64,000 nucleotides of DNA, taken from Podocnemis expansa (Eukaryota > Chordata > Testudines > Podocnemididae). The position numbers and the translations under genes were made by a program. Positions 13,101 through 43,086 of the stretch are shown here, one piece after another (within the stretch, counting starts at the first letter, position 1; each line of letters begins with the position of its first letter). The DNA lies in NCBI GenBank assembly GCA_007922195.1, contig ML681963.1, positions 55,786,005 to 55,850,004 on the forward strand. The letters run 5' to 3'. The notes under the pieces are model-generated. The model was not told the origin of the DNA. It worked only from the letters and a program-made list of their open reading frames with translations, and did no database searches.

Positions 13101-15616
13101 AGTACACACCCAAGAGCAAAAAATATTATCTGGTACGTTTCTGAAGAATCAGGATGTGCATGAACATGTCTGACCATGCATTCTGTCTGCTTTTACAGAG
13201 CACATGCAATATTCAGGGGAGAGAGAACCAGCAACCCTCAAACCATCCAAAAATGCTAGTTCTGTGGTTCTCGTCTGCCTCCATACAAGAGGCCTCTGGA
13301 AGTGTTTTCTCACAACTAGGTAGCAGTCGGCTCTGATCATGGTAAAGCTGGTTGATTCTAAGCAAGATCCGAAGGGCTTAGTAAAAACATCTGCTCCATG
13401 GGCAGTATGGAAAATGTATCTTATCCCACTTAGAATCCATCTCATAGCTCATTACAGTGTCCTGCTTCTCCTGGGGCTGGCTCATGCAATTCACTTTAAC
13501 TTCTGACTTTAGCATTCTTCAGTTTCCAACTGTTAGCCTGGCAAAGTCCTGCACGGATTTCTCCCAGGCCTCTTCACTTTTGAGTTAATACCAGCTTTAA
13601 ATGGCTTGTTTTGTACCATAGCTTTATTTTCTTTCCCTCTTCAGTTGGATATTTGAGCACCTTCTGTGACAGGCTGCTCCCTGGATCCAGTCCACTATGC
13701 TGCTGTGATTCGCGCCCCCCCCAACCCCCCTGCCCAATCTCCACTCCTGAACCCCAACTTAACCTTGCCAGGTCACCACTCACTCCTGAGTCAGTCCACA
13801 CCTGCCCCCTTCAGTCCCAGGCAGTGGATGGGCACCCTTTGGCTACTCAGGCAATGTCTCCAAGTGAGCAGTCCCAGCCACCAGATGCCACATCAGGAGA
13901 GCTCCCATCCTACAGGAATTGGGACCTGACCCCAGTCACCATAGTCTCATGTCCGGCCATTGATCAAAGAAATGGATAGGCCCAACGACATTTATTCACA
14001 CGCTCTAAATTCCACACAGCTTTAGGTAAAGCAAATGCTAGTTTGTTGACAAGAATATGATTTGAAGTGAGTATATAGCAAATCAATGTACAATCATTTA
14101 ATAAAAGGCATCAGGAGTTACTACTAGCAAATAAAAGATATAAAACACATGCTAACCTAACAGCACTACTACAGTTATGTCCATCTCGCCACTCGGGTCC
14201 AGCTGTGATGGTTTGCAGCCATCTCTGCCTATTTCTAGACGAGGGTCAGTTCTTCTTGTAGACGTTTCAAGGTGGAGAGTCTCTGGCATAAAGCCTAGAG
14301 CAGCTCAGAGTGTCTTCCTTTGTTTCCAGTCCCACTGAACCCCTTTTCCTCCTGGGCTGAGGTGTAGCACCTAGACATTTAGCTAGCCCTATTGTCTTTG
14401 TTATTGGGAGACAGCTCTGACTGCTGCTAGAAAACAACTCTTATTGTCTCCCTCCTCTCTGAGCCATGTAAAACGTGCTTCACACCATTGTGCATCCATG
14501 ATGCTACAGGTAACACGATACCATAATAATGCAGCAAGACATTCAAAAAGGAATTTTGCATGGCACATTTACATCCAGCCACACAATTACATTGCCAAAG
14601 TGAATAGGAAAGTCATATAGATTATAGCCCATTGTGCATCATGTGACACCCTCTAATCGTTTTTCAGCATTATTCTAAAGGTCACATACAGCTTAGTTCT
14701 AAAAACTCACATCACAAAGCCCACAATCACTTACATGTGTTTTCTCCTGCCCTCTCTTCTGATTGCTGTTGAAGATCTAATCCTTAATGTATGTTGTGTT
14801 GGTTTCAATTTCACTCTCCTAAACACAAAATTCTGGATTCCATAATCAATTGAAAATTAACTGTCCACATGATATTTTTTTCTTATACAAAATGCTTCCA
14901 GAAGTTTAAAACAGGTTAAAAGAACATCCGGAAATAGGGGAGAAACTGCTCAGAGGAGTTAAGTAGAGCAAACGTAATTGCATGTAAAACCTTTGATGCA
15001 ATAACTTGCTGGCTGTAAGTGCAGAATCAGCTGCAAGCCCAGTTTATCTGGAGTTGGTGACACCTGTGCCCAACCTACTCCTGAAAACTGGAAAAAGGAA
15101 TACATGTGCCCAGAACCAGGGAGAAGCATGCTTAATGAGCGGAGTCCTCTCAGCTGAAACTGGAGAGCTGGTGCTCCTTGGACACAAACACTGAACCAGC
15201 ACTCCTTTTATGTATTGGATTCCGTGTTTGCCCGACTTGACACACGTGTCCCAAATGATGAGGGGATCTGATCTGTGCTGCAGTATTTCCCAGTGGTGGT
15301 GATTTGATGGGATGATATTAAGCCTATTAATGTTTTTACTGATGAAAATGGCTTGTGAATGTTCTCTGATCTGGCTGATTTATTTTCTGTGCAGCACGAT
15401 GACCGGGAGGGTGAAGGTGGTGAGAAGTGGGTGAACAGAGGCCGAGGCCGGGGTGCCTTCCCTCGGGGGAGAGGTCGTTTCATGTTCAGAAAATCAAGCA
15501 CTAGCCCCAAGTGGGCCCACGACAAATTCAGTGGAGAAGAGGGAGAAATTGAGGATGATGAAAGCGGAGCAGAGAATAGAGAGGAAAAGGAGAGCCTCCA
15601 GTCAGCTGCTGACTAG
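1..15616 (+). CDS. THRAP3: THRAP3 (TRAP150), 3' part, eight coding exons; 5' part lies outside the window
   Basis: Thyroid hormone receptor-associated protein 3 is a nuclear SR-like protein that acts in pre-mRNA splicing and mRNA decay and was first found with Mediator-type coactivators. Joining <1-751, 4165-4337, 4882-4993, 8133-8217, 10474-10658, 12168-12360, 12983-13132 and 15395-15616 gives one open frame of about 622 residues to a TAG stop; human THRAP3 is 955 residues, so roughly the C-terminal two thirds are present. Every junction is GT-AG and the phases agree. Recognisable family segments include [10 protein letters not shown], the conserved block around [47 protein letters not shown], the RGRG box, [16 protein letters not shown] and a C-terminus with [20 protein letters not shown]. 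The paralogue BCLAF1 shares the C-terminal region, but the RGRG tail and the SH3D21/EVA1B neighbours favour THRAP3. The 5' limit of the first exon cannot be seen. Confidence 0.95.
955..1090 (-). repeat. MIR-type SINE remnant in THRAP3 intron
   Basis: The segment reads like the antisense of a MIR core: a cytosine-rich/TTTTGCAGGTGGAG section, GGTTAAGTGACTTTCCC, and CACAGGAAGTCAGTG. It is degenerate and truncated. Confidence 0.55.
2163..2335. repeat. Unclassified amniote interspersed repeat
   Basis: The segment holds phrases common in old reptile/bird interspersed repeats, such as TTGACTTCAGTGGGAGTCAGG and TTTGAAAATATGGCCTG. I recognise the pattern but cannot name the family. Confidence 0.35.
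2556..2578 (+). repeat. (A)23 homopolymer
   Basis: An uninterrupted A run in a THRAP3 intron, directly upstream of the hAT-like insertion at 2593. Confidence 0.9.
2593..3049. mobile_element. hAT-like non-autonomous element, GC-rich
   Basis: A GC-rich block of about 457 bp inside AT-rich intron DNA. The left end is CAGGTGTCAGCAAC and the right end, reverse-complemented, is CAAGGGCTGACAAC, a degenerate inverted repeat of hAT type. Flanks ATCTAGCA (2585-2592) and ATTTAGTA (3050-3057) match at 6 of 8 bases, as an old 8-bp target duplication would. Several chance open frames inside are not genes. Confidence 0.55.
4165..4337 (+). CDS. THRAP3: THRAP3 coding exon
   Basis: The acceptor is TTTTCTAG and the donor AAAAG|GTGAGT. 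The exon completes an Arg codon and encodes [17 protein letters not shown], then [19 protein letters not shown], then [18 protein letters not shown]. This is the most conserved block shared by THRAP3 and BCLAF1. Confidence 0.93.
4882..4993 (+). CDS. THRAP3: THRAP3 coding exon
   Basis: The acceptor is CCCCAACAG and the donor CACAG|GTAGGA. The exon encodes [20 protein letters not shown] followed by [18 protein letters not shown] and ends in phase 2. A CR1 LINE begins within about 100 bases downstream. Confidence 0.93.
5085..5921 (+). mobile_element. CR1 LINE fragment, 5' piece of an interrupted copy
   Basis: Sequence resembles the 3' part of sauropsid CR1. The reverse-transcriptase-derived stretch includes [19 protein letters not shown] and [18 protein letters not shown] translation, and the DNA contains the familiar ATTAGGGGTATGGAGAAGCT and GAGAGATTAATAAGACTAGG-type phrases. 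Stops and frameshifts are frequent, so it is dead. It continues at 6462 after an inserted element. Confidence 0.85.
5922..6461. mobile_element. Tc1/mariner-type short element nested in the CR1
   Basis: A 540-bp block interrupts the CR1. Left end TGATACATACTCATGGATAAG and right end (reverse-complemented) CCCTATATACTCATGTATAAG form imperfect 21-bp inverted repeats. TA at 5920-5921 and 6462-6463 flank it, and removing the block plus one TA restores continuous CR1. No transposase frame is visible. The TA duplication suggests Tc1/mariner, but only the ends support that. Confidence 0.7.
6462..6815 (+). mobile_element. CR1 LINE fragment, 3' end of the interrupted copy
   Basis: It continues the CR1 from 5921 with AACAGGCAGTAGATTTAAAAC, then GTTTCTTCACAAAACACACAG, GATTACCTGTTCTGTTCATT and the terminal GCTAGATGGACTATTGGTCTG-type sequence found in turtle CR1 3' ends. 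It ends near ATGGCTGTTTTTGTGTTCTC. Confidence 0.88.
6961..7062 (+). ncRNA. Hammerhead-ribozyme-like motif in Penelope-like element (probably inactive)
   Basis: CTGACGA at 7004-7010 fits the CUGANGA core. Stem II is GTGGGA (7012-7017) with TCCCAC (7023-7028), six perfect pairs over a 5-base loop. GAAA follows at 7029-7032, then GCTCATGC as a minimal stem III. The two bases after stem III are GA, where a U followed by A, C or U is expected at the cleavage site, so self-cleavage is unlikely. Complementary arms 6961-6982 and 7041-7062 (21 of 22 pairs) enclose the core as a long extension of stem I. Confidence 0.55.
7080..7127 (+). repeat. (T)48 homopolymer
   Basis: An uninterrupted run of T directly after the right arm of the Penelope-like copy. 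Confidence 0.9.
7140..8132. other. THRAP3 intron remainder, nothing recognised
   Basis: AT-rich intron sequence between the Penelope-like element and the 8133 exon. I see no exon, RNA gene or identifiable repeat. Confidence 0.4.
8133..8217 (+). CDS. THRAP3: THRAP3 coding exon
   Basis: The acceptor is TTATTTTTAG and the donor CCAAG|GTGAAC. With the previous exon it reads [20 protein letters not shown] and then KSSRESGTK, matching the known family order. It ends in phase 0. Confidence 0.92.
8218..10473. other. THRAP3 intron, nothing recognised
   Basis: A 2.3 kb AT-rich intron without repeats I can name. Stretches such as 8930-9260 are not low in complexity and could be conserved noncoding sequence, but this cannot be judged from one genome. 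Confidence 0.35.
10474..10658 (+). CDS. THRAP3: THRAP3 coding exon
   Basis: The acceptor is CTTTGCAG. The exon encodes [20 protein letters not shown], then a basic/serine stretch ending in THKGSKKK. The donor is GTATGT at 10659, leaving two bases that complete a Lys codon with the next exon. Reading through the donor hits a stop after YVRG, so an intron-retained form would be truncated. Confidence 0.92.
11195..11330. repeat. Ancient amniote interspersed repeat
   Basis: ATTAAAGTTAATGAGACTATT, CACATGCTTCAAGTTAAACAC and CATAAGTGCTTTTCTGGATTC match a pattern frequent in reptile genomes (old LINE/SINE-derived). The family name is not certain. Confidence 0.4.
11687..11895 (+). repeat. MIR-type SINE
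   Basis: The sense-strand MIR pattern is clear: GAGCATGGCCTGGTGG, a GCACCGGACCAGGGATCAG section, GAGCTGGGTTGTTCT, CTGTGTGATCTTCACCAAAT and a CTGTTTCATCT section, followed by AGGGCAGCAACTGTCTGACT and GTGTCTAGCACAGT as the reptile-type tail. Confidence 0.75.
12168..12360 (+). CDS. THRAP3: THRAP3 coding exon
   Basis: The acceptor is CCGGCACAG and the donor ACTTTT|GTAAGT. The exon encodes [11 protein letters not shown] and a Ser-rich run, then [20 protein letters not shown] and [14 protein letters not shown], ending GRARGTF. The human protein has a Gln between this segment and FRARGRGW; here the junction reads TF-FRARG, consistent with a one-codon difference at the next acceptor. Confidence 0.92.
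12983..13132 (+). CDS. THRAP3: THRAP3 coding exon with RGRG box and Asn/Ser run
   Basis: The acceptor is CTGCACCAG and the donor CTG|GTACGT. The exon encodes [15 protein letters not shown], then six Asn and four Ser (bases 13028-13057), then [20 protein letters not shown] and KKYYL. The Asn/Ser run is written in repeated AAC and AGC codons and is longer and more uniform than in the human protein as I recall it. Confidence 0.93.
13665..14648 (-). mobile_element. Probable solo LTR of an endogenous retrovirus-like element
   Basis: On the minus strand this block of about 984 bp opens TGTCACATGATGCAC and closes GCAGCCTGTCACA, so TG...CA termini, with AATAAA at 13991-13996 (minus strand) placed as an LTR poly(A) signal. 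It resembles in layout the two LTR copies in SH3D21. No target duplication is visible and no coding sequence is attached, so the call is tentative. Confidence 0.4.
15395..15616 (+). CDS. THRAP3: THRAP3 last coding exon
   Basis: The acceptor is TCTGTGCAG. The exon opens with [20 protein letters not shown], runs through [20 protein letters not shown], continues in an acidic segment and ends ESLQSAAD with TAG at 15614-15616. This is the typical THRAP3 C-terminus. Confidence 0.95.
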   Translation, partial: HDDREGEGGEKWVNRGRGRGAFPRGRGRFMFRKSSTSPKWAHDKFSGEEGEIEDDESGAENREEKESLQSAAD

Positions 15617-16205
15617 AAGGGAGTCTGAATGTCTCTGAGAACCCTGACAAGGAGAGATGTGTCAGAGTCTCCGCCAGGGTAATGCTGAACAGAGCTCTGC
15701 AGAGGAGCTTTGAAATGATACTAAGTTACCTGCATTTTTTAAATTCAGCCTCTGTACATGTGGACTGGGACTGATCACTTACATTTGGATCCACTCTTGG
15801 AGTATATCTTTCTTCCCAAAGACTTTACTTTCTGGACTGAATAACGTCCAATATTGAGTGTGATCCTAAATTTTGTCTCTTGTTTGTGACCGTATTAGAT
15901 GGTCGGATATTTCTTTGGAAACAGTCTTTGAAGACTCTGGATTTCAGTTTATGCCCATCTTAACTCAGTATCTTGATAATTTTTGTTTCTCTTTTATAAT
16001 TTGAGATGATAGAGGTGGGGATTAACTCACCAGCTTAAATTTTTCTCCCCTATTGTGTATTCTGTTTTTTAAATTCATACTCTACTTATTTTAGGCCTTT
16101 GCATATGTAGTAAGACCAATTAAAGATGGCTAATTTTGGAAACTATTTTTGGTTCTTATAAGAAAACAGTGAAGCACGTGAATAAACATCTAAATGTTAA
16201 CTTGG
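15617..16205 (+). other. THRAP3: THRAP3 3'UTR, short form
   Basis: Sequence after the stop contains ATTAAA at 16119-16124 and AATAAA at 16181-16186, the latter followed by a GT-rich stretch (about 16203-16212). A longer form could use AATAAA at 16902-16907 or 16913-16918. Which site is used cannot be told from the sequence. Confidence 0.6.
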
Positions 16206-17440
16206 AGTTGGGACCAAACTGCTATGATTATTTTTAAAAATTAATTTTTGTATGTATCAGTTGAGTTTAGAGCCTTTTTAAAACCACCTTTTTTTTTCCG
16301 TTTATGCTTAAAGTTAGCATGCCAGAAATGCACCCTGCTCTTCACCAGTTTTAGCGTGTGCGCTGCTAGCCCTGGGTCTTGTGTGCTGGAATCCCAAACT
16401 GCTTGTAGGTGTTGAGTGTGTCCTCTTTGCAGCTGCTTGTGAACTTGAATGCCCTTTCCAGGTAACATAGTTTTCTAAGAAACGTCTGAATTCTACTGGG
16501 TTAAAAATATATAAAAGGAGAAGAATTTTTTCAATATTTTTATTAATCTTTTTCTAAAACAAAAAAGCAAATCCCTCCTGTGCTAGTCAAGGAAAGTTGT
16601 GGTTTCTTTTACCTTCAGCTTTAAATCTGCAATGTTCTGAAGAGGTTGTGTGAAGTAGTGCTGTGATGGCCAAGTTGGTGAACCTTTTGGGAGGAAAGGC
16701 ATATTCATGCCAAGGGATAGTGTATGCACATGCTGTAAAAAGACCTCAGCCTTCCTCCTCCCCACCTCCCCCCGCCATCTGTGCTTTCCCCAGGGTTGCT
16801 GTGCTCCCTATCCCCCTGCACTCCTCGCTATCAGTCAGTTTGTTTGACTTGAACAGTTCCTGCTTAGTAAATCCCTGAAGTTTGTTTCAACTCCTCATGC
16901 AAATAAAAATACAATAAAATAAGCCATAGGTGTAACTCCAGTTTGTTCCTCATGCTGAGTACGGGGTCTTCCCTTGCATCAGACATTTGCTGTCCAAGTG
17001 GAGAGGCTAAGCCAGAAATAATAAACTGTGTCCAGCAACAGGGTCGACTCCTCAAGCAATAGATACTGTTGACTGATTTGAAAGAAATGAACTGGAATCC
17101 ACCATAGTGATACAAAGTAGGGCATTCTTAACTGATGCACTCCGCTCATCTCCATTGTTCAGCTCTTTGCACAGGCTGCGCTTGCCTGCTGGTTTAATTA
17201 AAATACACGATAAGATGTTCCTACACCAGATGATTAGCTAGGTATGGATGGCTGTTCTTAGAGATACATAAGAAAATTGACAGCATTCAAGATTTTATTC
17301 TATAATGCAGAAACAAGATATCTGCTTTGAGGAATATAACAGGCCTTCTTTGTACACTTACTGTTGACTGTTCTTTCAAATTTAACTTCAGCTTAGTACG
17401 GTAGTAACAGATAAGTAAAGGATGGTTATCCCCCTTTGAT

Positions 17441-17620
17441 CAATGGTTTTCAACCTATGGGTCAGGACCTAGTACTGGGTCGCAGACAGGGTCATGGCAT
17501 CCCCTGCTTTCACTGTCGCAAGACTAGAATGCGTTGCTCAAAGACTATAGTTGTTGGGTTGTGGGAATAGATGATTTTTTTCAGCTGGATCCCAAAGAAA
17601 AAGTTTGAAAATTACAGCCA
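17441..17620. mobile_element. hAT-like (Charlie-type) short element
   Basis: The left end has GGTTTTCAACCTATGGGTCAG and GTACTGGGTCGCAGAC; the right end has GGATCCCAAAG and AAAGTTTGAAAATTAC, the inverse-type end typical of short hAT elements. Boundaries are approximate and no target duplication is clear. Confidence 0.55.
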
Positions 17621-17679
17621 TAGATAATAGATTGTGCAGTACAGATTAGATACAGTACTCCGACATTGTGTGGTTATTT

Positions 17680-18815
17680 AAGAGCATAAAAACGACCTTA
17701 CTGGGTCAGACCAATAACCTATCAAGCCCAGGATCCTGTCTTCCAGCAGTGGCCAATGCCAGGTACTTAAGAAGGAATGAACAAAACAGGTAATCATCAG
17801 GGGATCCATCCTCTGTGACCCTTTGCCAGCTTCTGGCATACAGAGGCTGGGACACTTCAGAGCATGATTTTGCATCCCTTCCCATCCTGGCAAGTAGCTA
17901 TTGATGGACCCTATCCTCCCGGAACTTGCTAGTTCTTTTTGAACCCCTTTATCCTCTTGGCCTTCACAACATCCTTTGGCGAGGAGTTCCACAGGTTGAC
18001 TGCCTATTGTGTGAATAAATACTACTTTTTGTTCATTTTAAACCTATGTAGCAACCAGATCGGCACATTGCATTAAAAATGTGTTTACCATGGATTTATA
18101 AGGAGGCAATGCAATATTTTCCATCTTATTATCTATCCCTTGCCTAATGAGTCCCAGGATTGTTAGCTTTTTTTTGATTGCTGCTGCACATTAGGTGGGT
18201 ATTTTTAAAGAACTATCCACAATGACTCCCAAGATTTCTTTTTTGAGTGGTAACAATTCAGACCCCATCATTTTATACATATAGTTGGAATTGTGTTTTG
18301 TAATGTGGATTACTTCATATTCAACAGGGAATTTCATCTGCTATTTTGTTGCCCAGTTAACCCAGTTTTGTGAGATCCCTTTGTAACTTTTCACCATCTG
18401 CTTTGGAGTTAACTATCTTGAGTAGTGTAATATGTTGAAGGGTACTGGTTCCCTGGAAGAAACAAACTTTTACGTGTCTCCATTCTGAAATCGACAATTT
18501 ATTCCTCACCTTTGTTTCCTATCATTTTTAACCAGCTACAGATCCAGAAGAGGATCTTCTCTTTTATCCCATGAGAATTTACTGTGACAAAATTCCTCAC
18601 CAAAGGCTCTTAAGCAAAGTCTTTCTGAAAAGCTCATTATGCTGTATTTACTTAATCACCCTTGGCCACATGCTTATTGGCTCCCTCCAAGAATTTTAGT
18701 AGATTGGCGGGGTATGATTTTCCTTTTAAAAAACCATGACGACTCTTCCCCAGTGAATCATGTTCAACTATGTATGATAATTCTGTTCTTTAGTATAGTT
18801 TCAATTCAGCTCCAT
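17680..18815 (-). mobile_element. CR1 LINE, antisense, 5'-truncated
   Basis: The 3' terminus on the minus strand lies at AGAGCATAAAAACGACCTTAC (plus strand); CTGGGTCAGACCAATAACCT and GGTAATCATCAGGGGATCC follow, and the copy continues through CTTAAGCAAAGTCTTTCTGA, AAGAATTTTAGTAGATTGGC and AAAAAACCATGACGACTCTTCC. These are recognisable stretches of turtle-type CR1 over about 1.1 kb. Many indels; not coding. Confidence 0.82.
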
Positions 18816-21800
18816 TTAAATTAGGAGCAGTGGTATTAGGAAATCTGCACAGTCATCTGGAGGAGTGTCTGCTGCACCCCCTCATCATCTGTCAACTAAT
18901 TTGTCTCCATCATTTTTTAGTGTCTGCAGCAGCATCTTGACCGGTCCATTTCTTGTCTCCTGAGTTTTATTGGAGTGATGAGATTATCACAGCTGCAGGC
19001 TGAAGAGTGTAGAAGTCCAGTGGCTTCCTTTTCAGGCTCCAAAGCTTCTCTCTCTGACTTGCTTAGAGTAGTAAAAAGCCAGTATTTTTGAGAGGCACTC
19101 TGAGAGTATTGTAATACTGTCTGAGAGATGCTTGGGACTGGGAGGAGAAACAACCCACTTGCATAATCCAAAACCAACCTTGCCAGTGGAGAGAGACAGA
19201 AACCATATTTGGCCTCCACAGTTCAATCCAGTTTGCCATCAATAAAATGAACAGCACAGATTTATAGCTCCATAAACTGTCAAAGAATGAACCAGTAATT
19301 CCACTTCACTGCTCCAAGTTGAAATAGGCCCTCACTGGTGTTACTTCAAAGGAGAGTCACTAGTTAATTTAACCCCTCAATGCTTGACTCAGAGGGGTGT
19401 GGCACCAGGTTAATTTAGAATTGCAACAGCTGTGGAAAACTAAATATTTAAACAAAAATGTGGTTACCCCAAATATCTGGGATGAAGTCATGCTTCAAAG
19501 TCCAGATCAGCCTGAATCTGTCTCCATCTAGCACCTGAGTGTTGTAACACCTAAATAGGAAAGTAGAAACTTTCATCCAAGATCAACTAGTGTTTGTGTC
19601 TTTTTAGTGCTGGTGGCCAGTGCCAGCTGCCTCAGAAGAAGGTGCAAAAAAATGTAATGTACAACTATCTAGTTACCTTCCTGTGCAAATGATTATATAC
19701 ATACTTGAAGCTTTATAAGAGCCAGTTGCATAAATCTGAAAACACTTGAGCCAGATCAGTGGGGGAAAATGTAATCAGAAAAATCTGAATGATAATTAAT
19801 TGTTTAAGAACACTGCTGGATGCCACAATTGAGGAAGAAGTGGGTAATAGTTAAAATGGTAAGTAAAGACAGCTATAAAACTTGTATGAAAAGAGGAAAT
19901 TGATAATAATGGTGATCAACCAGAAGCCAGGAATTGGAGAGCCTGATAAGGGCACTAAAGGAACAAGGAGGAATCCATGGCCTGCAGAGTCAAGGACATA
20001 CTGAAAGCTCTTTGATTATCTTAGGAACAAAGAGAATCCTAACAATTGCAGTCCATAACTAGCATTTTCCAAAAAGCCAGACTTATTCAATAAACGTTTC
20101 TGTTCAGTATCTGGGGAAAAACAATGTAATTATGAGAATATTTTCATACCTCAGGAACATGTTCTACAGGAACTGCTGAAGTTATTTCAGTGATTAATGT
20201 CAAACTAACTTTGAGTTTACAAGTTTGGTTGAGAAAGGCAATAAATAGTATTGATCTACTAGATCTACCCTGCTACGTGGGGCTTAGCACAGTGCCACAG
20301 GACATTTTGGTTTACTGTGCCAGACACTCAGTGGGTTAAAAGCTGGCTGATAGCTCTCAAAATGTAATGGTAAATGGGGAATCACCAAAGGAAACCACTT
20401 CCTTGATCTGTCATAACTGAAGTTGGTTTCTGCCGCACCTACTCCAACACCATCTTGCAGTAAATAAATAAACATTGCACACAGACTTTTACAGCTGCTC
20501 TGTGCCACGTAGATTTCAGCATGTCAGTCATAGGTGCTCCAAAGGGTGAGAGCGCCCTGAAGTTGGGGAAGGACCAGAAGGTATTCCTCTGGTTATCTGC
20601 TATCAGCCCAGGGAGGTAACTGTGGAATATCCCTGCTCTTGCCTGAAATGGTGTTTCCTGATGTTTTTGGGTCAAATATAGAGGATTCACATGTAGAAAA
20701 AGACAGCAGCCAAAGCACTGGAGTGGTTTAGGGACTGTGACTGCACAGACCTAGATTGCATGTCTGTGTGCAAATAGCCAGTGCAGAGAGGGCCTGAACT
20801 GAGCTGTCTGGTTGCTGAAAAGCAGTGGGCGGATACTAGCTCTGTAGCTACAGCTGATGGGCCAAGTCTGCTGAGACGTCAGCCTAGCCCTAGGTCAAGT
20901 GCAAAGGCTAGCTCATCAGTCCTGAATGCTCAGTCAGGGTGACTGCTGGGAAAGAAGATTCTGTGATCTGAACTTCCATCTGGGGGCTTCCAAAGGAAAG
21001 TCTGGAAGACTATTAGGTGAGCTTGGGTCCAAATTCCCCCCCTGCTCCTAATCCCATAGGTTAAGCAAACAAGATAAGGTACAGATCTCGGCAGGGCACA
21101 GAGCTGATGGTGAATAGGTTCTCCCAGCCCATGTCCCTCTGCCAGACAGTGATCAACCCAGGTATGGCAGGAGGTGCTCTTTATTTTCCTGTATTTCCTG
21201 CCGGCAGTTGCTGTTTGGTTACTCAAGCCCAAAGCAAATGTGTCCTTTGCTGATCTACAGATGCTTCCTTCTCCATTCTGACCTAGCAGAGACTTGAGCC
21301 ATGCTGGCTGACAGGGAAATAGAGGGGACATGCTTTGTTACCAAGTTTATTTTAAAAAACAAACACAGGTAATGTGGCTAAGAAGGATTGGTAAGGGATG
21401 GCACTCCAAAGGGCATTTCTGACTAAACCACAGAGCAGACACAAATTCTCAGCTCAGCATAGCCAAGCTCTTGTACACCTACCAGTCTCTCTGGAGCTGA
21501 GGCTGCTGTTGAATTCAAGCCTGTGCACAGAGACCACATAAGCAGCCAGAGAGAATCTACTGCTGTCTTCTCTGGGGAGAGAACTACCCCAGGTGGGAGG
21601 GTGTTACATTGGCTAGGCTCTTGCCCAAGATGCTAAGCTCCTGTGGCAACGAGCATGAGTTCAGTACCTCTCCAACACAGACCAGCAGTGGGACAACATC
21701 CTGAATGAGGGTGAGTCCATTTCAGGCTTGGTGCCTGCTGCCTGATTGACTCCTGGAGCAGGACTGAGCACCCTATCCCCCTGTGACTGAGAGCTGCTCT

Positions 21801-22559
21801 TTGTCCCCGTTACTGGTGGGATCCATGCTGCTTAAATGACAGATGAGCTGCCTACTGCAGGGCTTGAGAGAGGTCACTGGGGCACACAGCAAGGGATGTC
21901 TGCTTTTCCTTCAGCATCCCCAACAGCCTGATGCTGCTCTGTGGGCTCAGCCAGCCTCTCTCTTTTCACTCCACTGTGGCTGGTGAGGCTCAGGTACTCA
22001 GACCTAGGCTCGGCTGGCCAAGCTTGGTCCACACAGGCCAGAGACTATGCATGCACCCTGCCTTTGCCCCAAACCTGTCCAGGCTAGGAGCATCCATGAC
22101 CCCAAGACCTTCCTGGTCACTTGCTGCTTCTCCAGCCAGAAACTCCAAAGGTACATGTGGCCAGACCCTCCCTGGCACTGCCACTCACACCATGGACGGG
22201 GTTTTGGGCCATGCCCAGATCCCAATGGGAGAAGGGCTGCTGGAGCAAAGCCCTAGGGGTCAAGGCCAGGCACTGTATAGGGGAGTGGCCCACCTCAGCA
22301 GCAGGGCTAAGGTGCCCAGGTTGCATGGCTGTGGGCATGGCTCACGCACAGGCAGCAAACAAGTGTGTCCAGGCTCAGCGTCCACTGCCTGACTGGCTAG
22401 AGCACAGCCTGCAGAGGGGCTGAGCAGCCATCCCCCCAGTCTGAGAGTAAGCTAATGGCCTCCTCCAGGACCCATCTCTGGGCTGCTCTAACAGTGCTGG
22501 GGGGCTGCCCTGCTGGGGTATCTGTGTGAACCTTGCAGATGGGGTGGCAGTAGGGCAGT

Positions 22560-22665
22560 GGAGACATCTCCTAGGCTGAGAGCCAAGGACAGATGGGTTC
22601 TGTTCCCTGCCATGCCACAGGCTGGCTGGGTCACCCCTGGTGAGTCCCTCACTTCTCTAACCCGG
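22560..22665 (+). repeat. Possible MIR remnant
   Basis: The segment has a GGTTCTGTTCCCTGCCATGCC section and GGTCACCCCTGGTGAGTCCCT section followed by TTCTCTAACC, which follow the order of a MIR core, but divergence is high. Confidence 0.3.
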
Positions 22666-23250
22666 GCCAAGGCTTGACTCCTTGCCAGGGCTGAGCTCAC
22701 TGGTTTGTGGCTGCAGAGTTGTTCAGCCTTGTGCCATGACTCTGGGACCTGCACACAACACTAGGGGTTTCCCTGCTGCTCTCCCCACCACGCGCCCATC
22801 TACCGCCCCATTTTGGGAGCCTCTTTTCCTCGCCTTCTCCTTGCTGTAAGTTCTGGGCTTCCTTCCGGGGCCAGTGGTGTGGTCTCTGGAGGCCCCTGCA
22901 GTCACTGTCATAGCTTGGACTGGGATCCTGAAGAGTAGTGTAGGGCCCAGTCCTGCTGCCTGGGCTGCAATTCCAGTGGAGCTGGTCATGCCCCACTGTT
23001 ACCTTTTTCCAGGTTCCTGCAGCTCCAGCTCCACTCATGGCTCCTCCAGGCTGTGAAAAGTCGGCACTTATCAGAACCGGCCTCGCCTGTTTGCCTCCCT
23101 CCTGGAGCCCGGCCCCCACGCCAGGCTTGTCATAACTGGCAGTTCCCTCCCTGCTCCGTGAGCCACGAGTCTAGGGAAGTGCAGTCCCTTCTCCGGCTCC
23201 AGGCTGGAGCCTGCCAACGCGATCTCTAGCAGGAGGCTCCACGAACCACC

Positions 23251-43086
<19,836 letters not shown>

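Larger units (their letters stand above)
16206..23160. other. Intergenic region THRAP3-SH3D21
   Basis: It contains the alternative late THRAP3 poly(A) signals (16.9 kb), a hAT-like element and the antisense CR1. From about 20 kb the sequence becomes GC-rich. I find no convincing exon. The SH3D21 promoter should lie just upstream of 23251, but no clear TATA box or dense CpG cluster is evident by eye. Confidence 0.45.
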
